Positions 1-7,205 of a stretch of DNA of 64,000 nt are shown here, piece by piece (the first letter of the stretch is position 1; every line of letters begins with the position of its first letter). A model generated the notes under the pieces. That model did not search any database. It was not told where the DNA came from and saw only the letters and a list, made by a program, of their open reading frames with translations. Source of the stretch: Caulobacter segnis (lineage in GTDB: Bacteria; Pseudomonadota; Alphaproteobacteria; Caulobacterales; Caulobacteraceae); the NCBI RefSeq assembly GCF_019931575.1, contig NZ_CP082923.1:558001-622000 (forward strand), read 5' to 3'. Both the position numbers and the translations under genes were made by a program.

Positions 1-1
1 C

Positions 2-313
2 GACCGCCTGTTCGACGCCGCCATGGCGCGCCTCGAGGCCATGGAGCCGCATCGCGCCGCCCTGCTGGCCATCGCGAAATCCGAAGGTCCGCTGGCCTCG
101 GCGTCCCGCTTCCCGCGCATCGCCCGCGCGGTCCTGGAGGCCGCCGGCGTCCCCGCGACCCCGCCGCGCCTGCTGGCCATGACCGCCGTCTGGGCCCGCG
201 TCGTCCAGGTCTGGCGCGACGACGAAGGCGCGCTGAACCGCACCATGGCCGAGCTGGACAAGCGCCTGAAACAGATGGCCGAGCGGCTGAAGAAGATCGG
301 GGCGGGGTTCTAG
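2..313 (+). CDS. TetR-family regulator, C-terminal fragment
   Basis: The window opens inside this gene, so the N-terminal DNA-binding domain is not visible; 103 codons remain, read in frame from base 2. The helical stretch with an EPHRAALLA segment, a WARVVQVWRDDEG segment and a closing Lys/Arg-rich helix (TMAELDKRLKQMAERL) resembles the ligand-binding C-terminus of a TetR subgroup common in alphaproteobacteria. Its TAG stop overlaps, tail to tail, the stop of the sensor kinase gene on the other strand. Assignment to TetR is by resemblance only, because the helix-turn-helix lies outside the window. Confidence 0.55.
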   Translation, partial: DRLFDAAMARLEAMEPHRAALLAIAKSEGPLASASRFPRIARAVLEAAGVPATPPRLLAMTAVWARVVQVWRDDEGALNRTMAELDKRLKQMAERLKKIGAGF

Positions 314-1650
314 CCCGGCAGCCGCATCAAGGCTCTCAAGCCCCCCATCGTCGAGCGCGACAACACCAGATCTCCGCCCAGGCCGCGCGCCATGTCGCGG
401 GCGATGGCCAGGCCCAGGCCCACGCCCTTCTCGTTCTGATTCCGGGACTCGTCCAGGCGCGAGAACGGCTTGAAGGCCTCCTCGTACTTGTCTTCCGGGA
501 TGCCTGGTCCGTCGTCGTCGACGGCGATCTCGACGCCGCCGGTCTGGCGGGCGGCGGCGGTGACCTTGACCCGGTCAGCGTGGGCGACACCGTTGTCGAC
601 CAGGTTGGCCAGGGCCCGGCGGAAGGCCAGGGGCCGCAGCCGCGCCTCCAGCCCCTGGGTGATCTCGGTCTCGATCGCCGCCCCGCCGCGCTCGGCGTCG
701 GCGACCACGCCCTGGACCAGGTCCGTCAGATCGACCACCCGCGCGTCCTCGCCGCCCTCGCCGCGGGCGAAGGCCAGGTACTCGTCGATCATGTGCTCCA
801 TCTCGGAGAGATCGCCCTTCATGGCCTCCAGCTGCTCGCTGGGCTCGGACATGGCCATTTCCAGCTTCAGCCGGGTCAGGGGCGTGCGCAGGTCGTGGCT
901 GACGCTGGCCAGCAGGGCGGTGCGCTGCTCGATGTGGCGGACGATGCGGGCCTTCATGGCGATGAAGGCGTAGGCCGCCTTGCGCACCTCGCGCGCGCCG
1001 TGCGGCTTGAAGTCGGGATCCTCGCCCCGGCCGAAGGCGTCGGCGGCGTCGGCCAGGCGCTCGATGGCCCGCACCTGGTTGCGGATGAACAGGATGGCGA
1101 TCGCCGTCAGCAGCATGGTCGCCACCACCATCCAGAGGATGAAGATGTGGCCCTGGGTGGCGTAGGCCCGGTCGCGCAGGGCGTAGATCTGCAGCACCCC
1201 GCCCGGCACCTGTACGCGGATGTCGATGTAGGCGGTGTAGCGGGTGGTGTCGAACCAGAACGGGTTGTCCAGCCGGTCCTCCAGCGCCTTCTGCAGCGAG
1301 CGGTCCAGGGCCGCGAACAGCGAGGGGCGGTGGCCGGTCGGCAGCTTTCGGCCCTTCTGGAAGGCGATCGACAGGGACATCGAGTCCTCGGCCCGCTGGG
1401 CCAGCTTGGCGACGGCGGCGGGGCTGGGATCGTCCTCGTAGGACTGCACCGCCCAGGCGATGTCGCCGGCCAGGCCTTCCGACAGCTTGCTGGTCACCGA
1501 CTGCCAGTGGGCGTCGAAGAAGGCCCAGGTCACCGCGATCTGCATCACCGCCACCGGCAGGATGATGATCAGCAGGCTGCGCCCGAACAGGGTGGTCGGC
1601 AGCAGGCGCTTGAGCGGGCGAGGGATGTGCAGGCGCGTGGTGAGAGGCAT
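310..1650 (-). CDS. Sensor histidine kinase (EnvZ/PetR-partner type)
   Basis: Inner-membrane two-component kinase of 446 residues. In order: a transmembrane helix near residues 22-42, a periplasmic loop of about 120 residues, a second helix (WMVVATMLLTAIAILFI) near 170-190, a HAMP linker, the H-box SVSHDLRTPLTRL with its phospho-accepting His near 250, an N-box (ANLVDNG), and the G1 and G2 boxes DDDGPGIP and GLGLAIA of the ATPase domain. The ATG chosen overlaps the TGA of the response regulator gene (TGATG), so the two are probably translationally coupled; a TTG one codon earlier is possible. It is the third gene of a MarR-regulator-kinase operon. The signal sensed cannot be read from the sequence. 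Confidence 0.93.
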   Translation of the reverse strand: MPLTTRLHIPRPLKRLLPTTLFGRSLLIIILPVAVMQIAVTWAFFDAHWQSVTSKLSEGLAGDIAWAVQSYEDDPSPAAVAKLAQRAEDSMSLSIAFQKGRKLPTGHRPSLFAALDRSLQKALEDRLDNPFWFDTTRYTAYIDIRVQVPGGVLQIYALRDRAYATQGHIFILWMVVATMLLTAIAILFIRNQVRAIERLADAADAFGRGEDPDFKPHGAREVRKAAYAFIAMKARIVRHIEQRTALLASVSHDLRTPLTRLKLEMAMSEPSEQLEAMKGDLSEMEHMIDEYLAFARGEGGEDARVVDLTDLVQGVVADAERGGAAIETEITQGLEARLRPLAFRRALANLVDNGVAHADRVKVTAAARQTGGVEIAVDDDGPGIPEDKYEEAFKPFSRLDESRNQNEKGVGLGLAIARDMARGLGGDLVLSRSTMGGLRALMRLPG

Positions 1651-2357
1651 CAATCCGGCGCCAGCCGATACCCCACGCCCCGCACCGTTTGGAGATAGCG
1701 CGGGTTCTTCGGGTCCGGCTCGATCTTGCGGCGCAGGCGGGTGACCTGGACGTCGACGGCGCGGCCGGTGGCGTCGGCGGTGTCGCGGGCCAGCTCCAGG
1801 CGGTCGACCGGCTCGTGGGCCGAGCGGGCCAGGCGGCGCATGAGCGTGACCTCGGCCTCGGTCAGGCGGATCACTTCGCCGTCGCAGGTCAGTTCGCCGC
1901 GCTCGGGTTCGAAGGTGCAGCGGCCCAGGGCGAGCGCGGTGGTCCTGGTTCCGACCGGCCGGGCGGTCGAGCGGCGCAGGATGGCCTCGATGCGCAGCAG
2001 CAGTTCCTGCGGCTCGAACGGCTTGCCCAGATAGTCGTCGACGCCGTTGGACAGGCCCTCGATGCGGTCGGCGGTCTGGTCGCGGGCGGTCAGCATCAGG
2101 ATCGGCGTGCGGCCGGTCTCGCCGCCCTTGCCGCGCAGGCGCTTGGTGAAGGCGTAGCCGTCCTCGCCCGGCATCATCACGTCCAACACCATCAGGTCAA
2201 AGTCCAGGGCCCCGAACAGGTTGTCGGCCTTGGCCGCGTCGGCGGCGGCGGTGACGCGGAAGCCGGCCCGGGTCAGGAATTCCTTGATCAGCTTGCGCAG
2301 GCGGTCGTCGTCGTCGACGACCAGGATATGGCGCTCGCGACGCTCGTCCGGGGTCAT
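1650..2357 (-). CDS. OmpR-family response regulator (PetR-like)
   Basis: Response regulator of 235 residues: receiver domain with the acidic pocket VDDDDR, phospho-acceptor Asp in LMVLDVMMPGEDG near residue 60 and the conserved Lys in LGKPFEP, then an OmpR/PhoB winged-helix domain ending in VRGVGYRL. The start is placed at the ATG that overlaps the preceding MarR gene by four bases (ATGA); longer readings run through that gene in another frame. The MarR-OmpR pair resembles petP-petR of Rhodobacter capsulatus (established for that species); the kinase gene follows directly, so this is very likely its cognate regulator. Target genes are unknown. Confidence 0.93.
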   Translation of the reverse strand: MTPDERRERHILVVDDDDRLRKLIKEFLTRAGFRVTAAADAAKADNLFGALDFDLMVLDVMMPGEDGYAFTKRLRGKGGETGRTPILMLTARDQTADRIEGLSNGVDDYLGKPFEPQELLLRIEAILRRSTARPVGTRTTALALGRCTFEPERGELTCDGEVIRLTEAEVTLMRRLARSAHEPVDRLELARDTADATGRAVDVQVTRLRRKIEPDPKNPRYLQTVRGVGYRLAPD

Positions 2358-2857
2358 GTCATCCGCCGTCCCGGGCCCACGCCCTGCCGCGAGCCCGCCA
2401 GCGCCGCCAGGATCCGCCGGGTGCCCGCCACCCCGTCCAGCCCGCCCGTGCGATAGGCGCGCGCCAGCAAAGCCCGCAGGCGCTCGGCCGTGCGCTGCTC
2501 GAAGGCCACGCCCTCGGGGGTCAGGGTCGCCGGGCGGCGGCGACCGTCCAGGTCGCCCGAGCCGCGCTCGACCAGGCCGGCCTTCTGCAGGTCGGCCAGG
2601 GTGCGGCTGGCGGCCTGCTTGGACAGGCTGGTCAGCTTCGACAGGTCCTGCACGCCGATGCCCGGCCGACGGCGCAGCAGGAAGGCCGCGCGCCAGTGCG
2701 AGCGGCCCAGTCCCAGGGTCTCGCTCTCCAGCGCGGCGTCGACGGCGGCCCACAGCGCGGCCTCGGCCAGCAGGATCAGTTCCAGCCCACCGTCCAGCTC
2801 CTCCTCGCGGAGGATCAGACGGGGATCGTCCGAACCAGGCTGCAGCGGGGCTATCAT
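2354..2857 (-). CDS. MarR-family transcriptional regulator (PetP-like)
   Basis: Protein of 167 residues with a MarR winged helix in its middle: GIGVQDLSKLTSLSKQAASR as the helix-turn-helix, followed by the wing with GDLDGRRRPATLTPEG. First gene of the three-gene regulatory operon, overlapping the response regulator by four bases, and divergent from ilvE. The ATG is preferred over a TTG one codon upstream. MarR proteins usually repress until a small ligand or oxidation releases them; the ligand here is unknown. The pairing with an OmpR-type regulator supports a PetP-like identity, an inference from gene order. Confidence 0.85.
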   Translation of the reverse strand: MIAPLQPGSDDPRLILREEELDGGLELILLAEAALWAAVDAALESETLGLGRSHWRAAFLLRRRPGIGVQDLSKLTSLSKQAASRTLADLQKAGLVERGSGDLDGRRRPATLTPEGVAFEQRTAERLRALLARAYRTGGLDGVAGTRRILAALAGSRQGVGPGRRMT

Positions 2858-2876
2858 CAAGCGGAGTCCATTTTAT

Positions 2877-2904
2877 TTGACGCGTTGGCGCTCGGGGCGT
2901 CTAA
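2877..2904 (+). promoter_or_regulatory. Candidate ilvE promoter
   Basis: TTGACG at the left end matches the -35 element of alphaproteobacterial housekeeping promoters, and GTCTAA lies about 16 bases downstream in the -10 position. It sits between the divergent MarR gene and ilvE. Only a motif match; the -10 is weak. Confidence 0.3.
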
Positions 2905-2937
2905 GGGCCGGGTTTCCAATAAGGAGGTCTCGGGCCG

Positions 2938-3828
2938 ATGTCTCTGGTTCCCTTCGACGATCGTGATGGTTGGATCTGGCTGGATGGCCAGTTCGTTCCC
3001 TGGCGCGAAGCGAAGGTGCACGTACTGACCCATGGCCTCCACTACGCGTCGTCGGTCTTCGAGGGCGAACGGATGTACGGCGGCGAGATTTTCAAGCTGA
3101 CCGAGCATACCGAGCGCCTGTTCAAGTCTGCGGAGATCCTCGATTTCAAGATCCCCTACACGGTGGCTGAGATCGACGAGGCCTGCAAGGCGACCGCGGC
3201 CAAGAATAACCTCAAGGATTGCTATGTCCGCCCCATCGCCTGGCGCGGCAGCGAGATGATCGGCGTTTCGGCGCAGCAGACCAAGATCCACGTGGCCATC
3301 GCCGTCTGGGAATGGCCCAGCTATTTCGACCCGGCGACCAAGGCCAAGGGCATCCGCCTGACCTGGGCCAAGTACAACCGTCCGGACCCGAAGACGGCCC
3401 CGACCGCGGCCAAGGCCGCCGGCCTCTATATGATCTGCACCATCTCCAAGCACGCCGCCGAGAAGGACGGCTACGCCGACGCGATGATGCTGGACTATCG
3501 CGGCTACGTGGCCGAGGCGACCGGCGCGAACGTCTTCTTCGTCAAGGATGGCGCGCTGCACACGCCCAAGCCCGACTGCTTCCTGGACGGCATCACCCGC
3601 CGCACGGTGATCGACCTGGCTAAGGCTAAGGGGATCGAGGTGATCGAACGCCACATCCAGAAGGAAGAGCTGGCGGGTTTCACCGAGTGCTTCATCGTCG
3701 GCACCGCCGCCGAGGTCACGCCGGTCTCGGAGATCGGCGAGTTCAAGTTCACGCCGGCCAAGCTGTCGCTGGACCTGATGGACACCTACGCGGCCCTGGT
3801 CCGCAACGAAGCGCTGACCCCGGCTTAA
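2938..3828 (+). CDS. ilvE: Branched-chain amino acid aminotransferase
   Basis: Class IV PLP-dependent aminotransferase of 296 residues, catalysing the last step of Ile, Leu and Val synthesis from the 2-oxo acids, with glutamate as donor. The N-terminus is typical of IlvE (DRDGWIWLDGQFVPW, then THGLHYASSVFEGERMY), and EATGANVFFVKDG and DGITRRTVIDLA match the cofactor-binding part of the fold; the Schiff-base Lys should lie in the IRLTWAKYNRP region or nearby. A strong Shine-Dalgarno, AAGGAGGT, precedes the ATG. Monocistronic: divergent from the MarR operon and closed by a strong terminator directly after the stop. Confidence 0.95.
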   Translation: MSLVPFDDRDGWIWLDGQFVPWREAKVHVLTHGLHYASSVFEGERMYGGEIFKLTEHTERLFKSAEILDFKIPYTVAEIDEACKATAAKNNLKDCYVRPIAWRGSEMIGVSAQQTKIHVAIAVWEWPSYFDPATKAKGIRLTWAKYNRPDPKTAPTAAKAAGLYMICTISKHAAEKDGYADAMMLDYRGYVAEATGANVFFVKDGALHTPKPDCFLDGITRRTVIDLAKAKGIEVIERHIQKEELAGFTECFIVGTAAEVTPVSEIGEFKFTPAKLSLDLMDTYAALVRNEALTPA

Positions 3829-3852
3829 GCTCGGCTGTCGCTAGAAAACATG

Positions 3853-3884
3853 ACGCCGCCCGGACCGCTCCGGGCGGCGTTTTT
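3853..3884 (+). terminator. Rho-independent terminator of ilvE
   Basis: An 11-bp perfect stem, ACGCCGCCCGG with CCGGGCGGCGT, closes a six-base loop and is followed by TTTT. It lies 24 bases after the ilvE stop and separates it from the DAHP synthase leader. Confidence 0.92.
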
Positions 3885-3940
3885 CGTGGTTTTTCGCCCG
3901 GAGGGTGACAGACGGCGAAGGCGACGCTACATTGAGGTCG

Positions 3941-4024
3941 ATGACCCTCGCCGCCAGCCACACGCTGTTTTGGTACTTTAGCTATCCGACGCCTCTGGCG
4001 CCGGGAGGGGATCGTTTGGCCTGA
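3941..4024 (+). CDS. Leader peptide of DAHP synthase attenuator (27 aa)
   Basis: A 27-codon frame, ATG to TGA, with GAGG four bases before the ATG. Residues 10-15 read Phe-Trp-Tyr-Phe-Ser-Tyr, so five of six consecutive codons specify aromatic amino acids and all three aromatics are represented. The frame ends 30 bases before a strong intrinsic terminator, which is followed by the gene for the first enzyme of aromatic synthesis. This is the layout of a transcription attenuator in which scarcity of charged tRNA-Phe, tRNA-Trp or tRNA-Tyr stalls the ribosome. The peptide is likely to have no role beyond being translated. Function is inferred from codon content and position. Confidence 0.85.
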   Translation: MTLAASHTLFWYFSYPTPLAPGGDRLA

Positions 4025-4083
4025 GACCAGGCCGTCAGAAACGCCTTTCACCAGCCGCCAGGGGATCCCCGGGCGGCTTTTTT
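3992..4083 (+). promoter_or_regulatory. Aromatic attenuator: competing RNA structures
   Basis: Three mutually exclusive pairings are visible. Bases 3992-3996 can pair locally with 4004-4008 (CCTCT with GGAGG-type pairing). Alternatively 3992-4000 (CCTCTGGCG) can pair with 4056-4064 (CGCCAGGGG), nine pairs with one G-U, which would act as antiterminator. This blocks the terminator stem that uses 4054-4059. The shared segment begins six bases after the last aromatic codon, so ribosome position can decide which fold forms. The pairings are read directly; the switching model is inference. Confidence 0.65.
4054..4083 (+). terminator. Attenuator terminator before DAHP synthase
   Basis: GCCGCC pairs with GGCGGC around the self-complementary GGGGATCCCC, followed at once by six T. 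It lies downstream of the leader peptide stop and 39 bases before the DAHP synthase ATG, so it is an early terminator and not the end of ilvE, which has its own. Confidence 0.85.
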
Positions 4084-4122
4084 GATGGCCGCCGGACCTC
4101 TCAAGACATTCCGGAGTACGCC

Positions 4123-5220
4123 ATGCCTTCCTCGACCGCCGCCCATCTCGTCTCGCTGCCCGTCCCCACCGACGACCTGCGCATCCAGAAGCTCCAGACC
4201 CTCAGCCCGCCCGCCCAGGTGATCGGCGAGGCGCCAGCCAGCTCGTCGATCGCCGAGGTCGTCGGCGACGCCCGCCAGGCGGTCCACGAGATCCTGCACG
4301 GGCGCGACGACCGCTTGGTGGTGGTGATCGGGCCCTGCTCGATCCACGATCCCAAGGCCGCCCTCGACTACGCCCACCGCCTGGCCGCCGACCGCGCGCG
4401 CCACGCCGGCGAGCTGGAGGTGATCATGCGGGTCTATTTCGAGAAGCCGCGCACCACGGTCGGCTGGAAGGGCCTGATCAACGACCCGGACCTGGACGGC
4501 GGCTTCCGGATCAATGACGGCCTGCGCCTGGCGCGCCGGGTGCTGCTGGACGTCAGCGCCCAGGGCCTGCCGACCGCCTGCGAGTTCCTGGACGTCACCA
4601 CCCCGCAGTACATCGCCGACCTGGTGGCCTGGGGCGCGATCGGCGCGCGCACGACCGAAAGCCAGATCCACCGCGAGATGGCTTCGGGCCTGTCGTGCCC
4701 GGTCGGCTTCAAGAATGGCACCAACGGCGACGTGAAGGTCGCGGTCGACGCGGTGATGGCCGCCAGCCAGCCGCACCACTTCCTGGCCGTGACCAAGGAA
4801 GGCCGCGCCGCCATCGCCACGACCACCGGCAACGGCGACTGCCATGTCGTGCTGCGCGGCGGCAAGACGCCCAACTACGACGCCGCCAGCGTCGCGGCCG
4901 CGGCCCAGGTCCTGGCCAAGGCCGGACTGCCCGAGCGGATCATGGTCGACGTCAGCCACGCCAACAGCGGCAAGAACCACGAGAACCAGCCGGCCGTGGT
5001 CGCTGACGTCTGCGCCCAGGTGGCGACGGGCGCCTCGCCGATCATGGGCGTGATGATCGAGAGCAACCTGGTCGCCGGCCGCCAGGACATCGTCCCCGGC
5101 CAGCCGCTGACCTACGGCCAGTCGGTCACCGACGCCTGCGTCGACTGGGACACGTCGGTGCGCCTGCTCGACGACCTGGCGGCGGCGGTCCGGGCGGGCC
5201 GCGCGGCGCGGAACGGCTAG
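4123..5220 (+). CDS. aroG: 3-deoxy-7-phosphoheptulonate (DAHP) synthase, class I
   Basis: Protein of 365 residues that condenses phosphoenolpyruvate and erythrose 4-phosphate, the committing step of the shikimate pathway. It belongs to the short class I (AroF/G/H) family: VVIGPCSIHDPKAA near residue 70, RVYFEKPRTTVGWKGLINDP near 107, GARTTESQIHREMASGL, GFKNGTNGD, and the metal-binding VDVSHANSGKN. Length equals that of the E. coli isoenzymes. The symbol follows that family; which aromatic amino acid feeds back on it cannot be read. GGAG precedes the start, and an attenuator with Phe, Trp and Tyr codons precedes the gene. Its stop overlaps that of the convergent phospholipase-phosphatase gene. 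Confidence 0.95.
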   Translation: MPSSTAAHLVSLPVPTDDLRIQKLQTLSPPAQVIGEAPASSSIAEVVGDARQAVHEILHGRDDRLVVVIGPCSIHDPKAALDYAHRLAADRARHAGELEVIMRVYFEKPRTTVGWKGLINDPDLDGGFRINDGLRLARRVLLDVSAQGLPTACEFLDVTTPQYIADLVAWGAIGARTTESQIHREMASGLSCPVGFKNGTNGDVKVAVDAVMAASQPHHFLAVTKEGRAAIATTTGNGDCHVVLRGGKTPNYDAASVAAAAQVLAKAGLPERIMVDVSHANSGKNHENQPAVVADVCAQVATGASPIMGVMIESNLVAGRQDIVPGQPLTYGQSVTDACVDWDTSVRLLDDLAAAVRAGRAARNG

Positions 5221-7007
5221 GGGGCCTTCGGGGCGGCGGCGGCGATCACCGCCGCCACCTCGGCGCGGGCCATGTCGAGGTCGCGGCGGAAGGCTTCCGA
5301 GGCGTGCTCGGCGGCGTAGATCACCGCGCCCGACTGCAGGCCAGCCTCGGTGGCGCTGACCGTATGGCTGCCGCAGATCCAGCGGCTCTCGGCGTATTCG
5401 CGGCCGCGCGCGTACAGCGCCTCGGCCCGCGAGGGCGTGACCTCGGCCAGGATCATGGCCACGTGCTCGCCGAAGGCCGAGTGGCCCGACGGGTAGTCGG
5501 GATTGGCCGTCAGGTCGGGCCGCTTGGGTTCGCACACGGGCGCCGCGTCCTTGCCGACATAGGGGCGCTGGGTTCCCCAATGGGTCTTGGCCAGGCCGAC
5601 CACCGAGCGGTCGTCGCCGGCCCGCTCCAGGAGGGCGGTCAGGATCGGCGCGTTCTGGGGCGTCAGGCGCACGCCCAGGGCGGTCTCGAAGTGGTGGAAG
5701 GCCGTGCCCTTGACGTCGTCGGTGGCCAGCGCCCAGCGCGGCGTGTCCTTCAGGGCGCGGCTCTGGTCGAAGATCGCCGCGTCGGCCAGGGCGCGGGGCG
5801 AGCCGGGCGCGGGCGGCGGGGCTAGGATCTTGGTCAGGTCCGGACGGGCGGCGGGCGCCAGGTAGCCGCGCGCCGGGACGCCGGGCAGGGCCTCGATCGC
5901 CAGGCCGTCGCAGGCCTTCTCGGCGCGGACCGGATTGCAGACGGCGACGTCGCCGCCGGTCAGCCGCACCGTATAGCCGCCCGGCAGACGCGGATCGGCC
6001 CACATGTAGTCGGTCGAGACATACTGCGCCCCGCTGGTCAGGGCGGCGGTGCGCTGGGTCACGTCGTTCTTGCGCGCGGCCCAGGTGTCGGCGTCGGCGC
6101 GGGTGCGGACGATGAAGCCGGCCTTCACGGCGGCCGCGATGCGGTCCTTCTGGCCGATCGGATCGTTCAGGGTCAGATAGGCGGCGGCGGGCGAGTTCTC
6201 GTCGGTGTTGATGAAGATCGCCCGGCCCTCCAGCGAGGCGCGCTTGCCGCGATAGATCGCGACCTTCTCGGGGCTTTCGTCCAAGGCAAAGAATAGTTTG
6301 CCGCGCGCCGCGCCCAGCTTGGGCCACCCCCCTGCAAGCACGCCCTCGCGCAGGGTCTTGGCCTTGCCCTGCACCTGGTCGGGCGTGATCAGGCGATCCT
6401 CGCCGAACACCGAGCGGATCTCGGCGTCCAGGGCGTCATAGAGCTTTTCGGTGAAGACCAGCGGAACCACGCCGCCGGGGACGGTGGCGCCGCCTTCCTT
6501 GGCGTTCATCATGATCAGGATCGGCGCGTGGTCGCGGTGGGCGTCCGACCAGGTCCGGATCTGCCTCAGGCAGGCCACGAAGGTCACGCAGGTCGAGCGG
6601 AAGTCGACGTCGGGCATGTGGATGGTCTTGAACCCCGGCTTGGCCAGGGCCGCGGCCACGTCCGGCGGCAGCGTCGTCCCGCGACCAAAGGCCGTCAGCG
6701 GCTTGGCGTAGCGGCCGCCCTCGGGATCGGCGACGATGTCGATCTCCAGCTGGCGGGCGCCGGCGTCCAGCTGCTCGGCCAGCGGACGATGGCCGTAGTC
6801 GATGCCCAGGGCCGCCTGGCCGCGCGCCGCGACCATGGCGGCCATCTCGTCGGCCGGCGGCAGCTGCTTGTAGGAATTGTGCGTGCCCACGACCATCATG
6901 TCGGTCATCCGCAGCGCGTCCATCCGTTCACGGACGCATGCCGGGCTTTCATCCGAGGCGGGGCAGGGGGCGGCGGCGACCGCGGCGGCGGCGAGCAGGG
7001 CGAGCAT
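5217..7007 (-). CDS. Secreted PI-phospholipase-C-like / class A acid phosphatase fusion
   Basis: A 596-residue exported protein with two catalytic halves. The start at MLALLAAAAVAAAPC gives a clean signal peptide and has GGAG nearby; a longer reading adds 15 unlikely residues. Residues about 35-340 resemble calcium-dependent phosphoinositide phospholipase C: VVGTHNSYKQLP with a catalytic-type His, LEIDIVADPEGG, and TIHMPDVDF with the second His. Residues about 400-590 are PAP2 / class A acid phosphatase: KTHWGTQRP (K-x6-RP), YPSGHSAFG, and SRWICGSHTVSA. In the last motif the usual SR-x5-H-x3-D ends in Ala instead of Asp, a notable departure. Together they could release inositol phosphate from a lipid and then the phosphate. 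It is divergent from a TonB receptor. Confidence 0.85.
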   Translation of the reverse strand: MLALLAAAAVAAAPCPASDESPACVRERMDALRMTDMMVVGTHNSYKQLPPADEMAAMVAARGQAALGIDYGHRPLAEQLDAGARQLEIDIVADPEGGRYAKPLTAFGRGTTLPPDVAAALAKPGFKTIHMPDVDFRSTCVTFVACLRQIRTWSDAHRDHAPILIMMNAKEGGATVPGGVVPLVFTEKLYDALDAEIRSVFGEDRLITPDQVQGKAKTLREGVLAGGWPKLGAARGKLFFALDESPEKVAIYRGKRASLEGRAIFINTDENSPAAAYLTLNDPIGQKDRIAAAVKAGFIVRTRADADTWAARKNDVTQRTAALTSGAQYVSTDYMWADPRLPGGYTVRLTGGDVAVCNPVRAEKACDGLAIEALPGVPARGYLAPAARPDLTKILAPPPAPGSPRALADAAIFDQSRALKDTPRWALATDDVKGTAFHHFETALGVRLTPQNAPILTALLERAGDDRSVVGLAKTHWGTQRPYVGKDAAPVCEPKRPDLTANPDYPSGHSAFGEHVAMILAEVTPSRAEALYARGREYAESRWICGSHTVSATEAGLQSGAVIYAAEHASEAFRRDLDMARAEVAAVIAAAAPKAP

Positions 7008-7088
7008 GGGACGCGTCTCCGAAAACAGAGCGTGGCCATAGCGGTAGCACATGACGGTTTGACGTCGCTCGGGCCGTTCGAAGCGCCA

Positions 7089-7106
7089 CTGTCATCAAGC
7101 TTTAAC
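7089..7106 (+). promoter_or_regulatory. Candidate Pho box between phosphatase fusion and TonB receptor
   Basis: CTGTCAT is followed 11 bases later by CTTTAAC, the repeat spacing of PhoB sites (CTGTCAT-N4-CTGTCAT). The first half is perfect, the second matches 4 of 7. It lies in the 198-bp divergent promoter region. The flanking phosphatase makes phosphate control plausible, but this is a motif match only. Confidence 0.4.
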
Positions 7107-7205
7107 GGAACCGAGACGCGGAGGTCATCGAGCGCCCCTAACGCCCCGACAAACGCCGGCGCCCCGAGGGGCCTCCCAATCACCGGCGCAGTACCAGGGG
7201 GTATT

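Noticed and set aside
580..1698. Long open frame on the strand opposite the sensor kinase
   Set aside because: It is the antisense shadow of the kinase gene: the high GC content keeps stops rare, the product is a low-complexity Gly/Arg/Gln-rich sequence, and no ribosome-binding site is seen.
6528..7205. In-frame upstream extension of the first TonB receptor
   Set aside because: The extension runs antisense to the lipase-phosphatase gene. The ATG at 7206 has a ribosome-binding site and begins a proper signal peptide.
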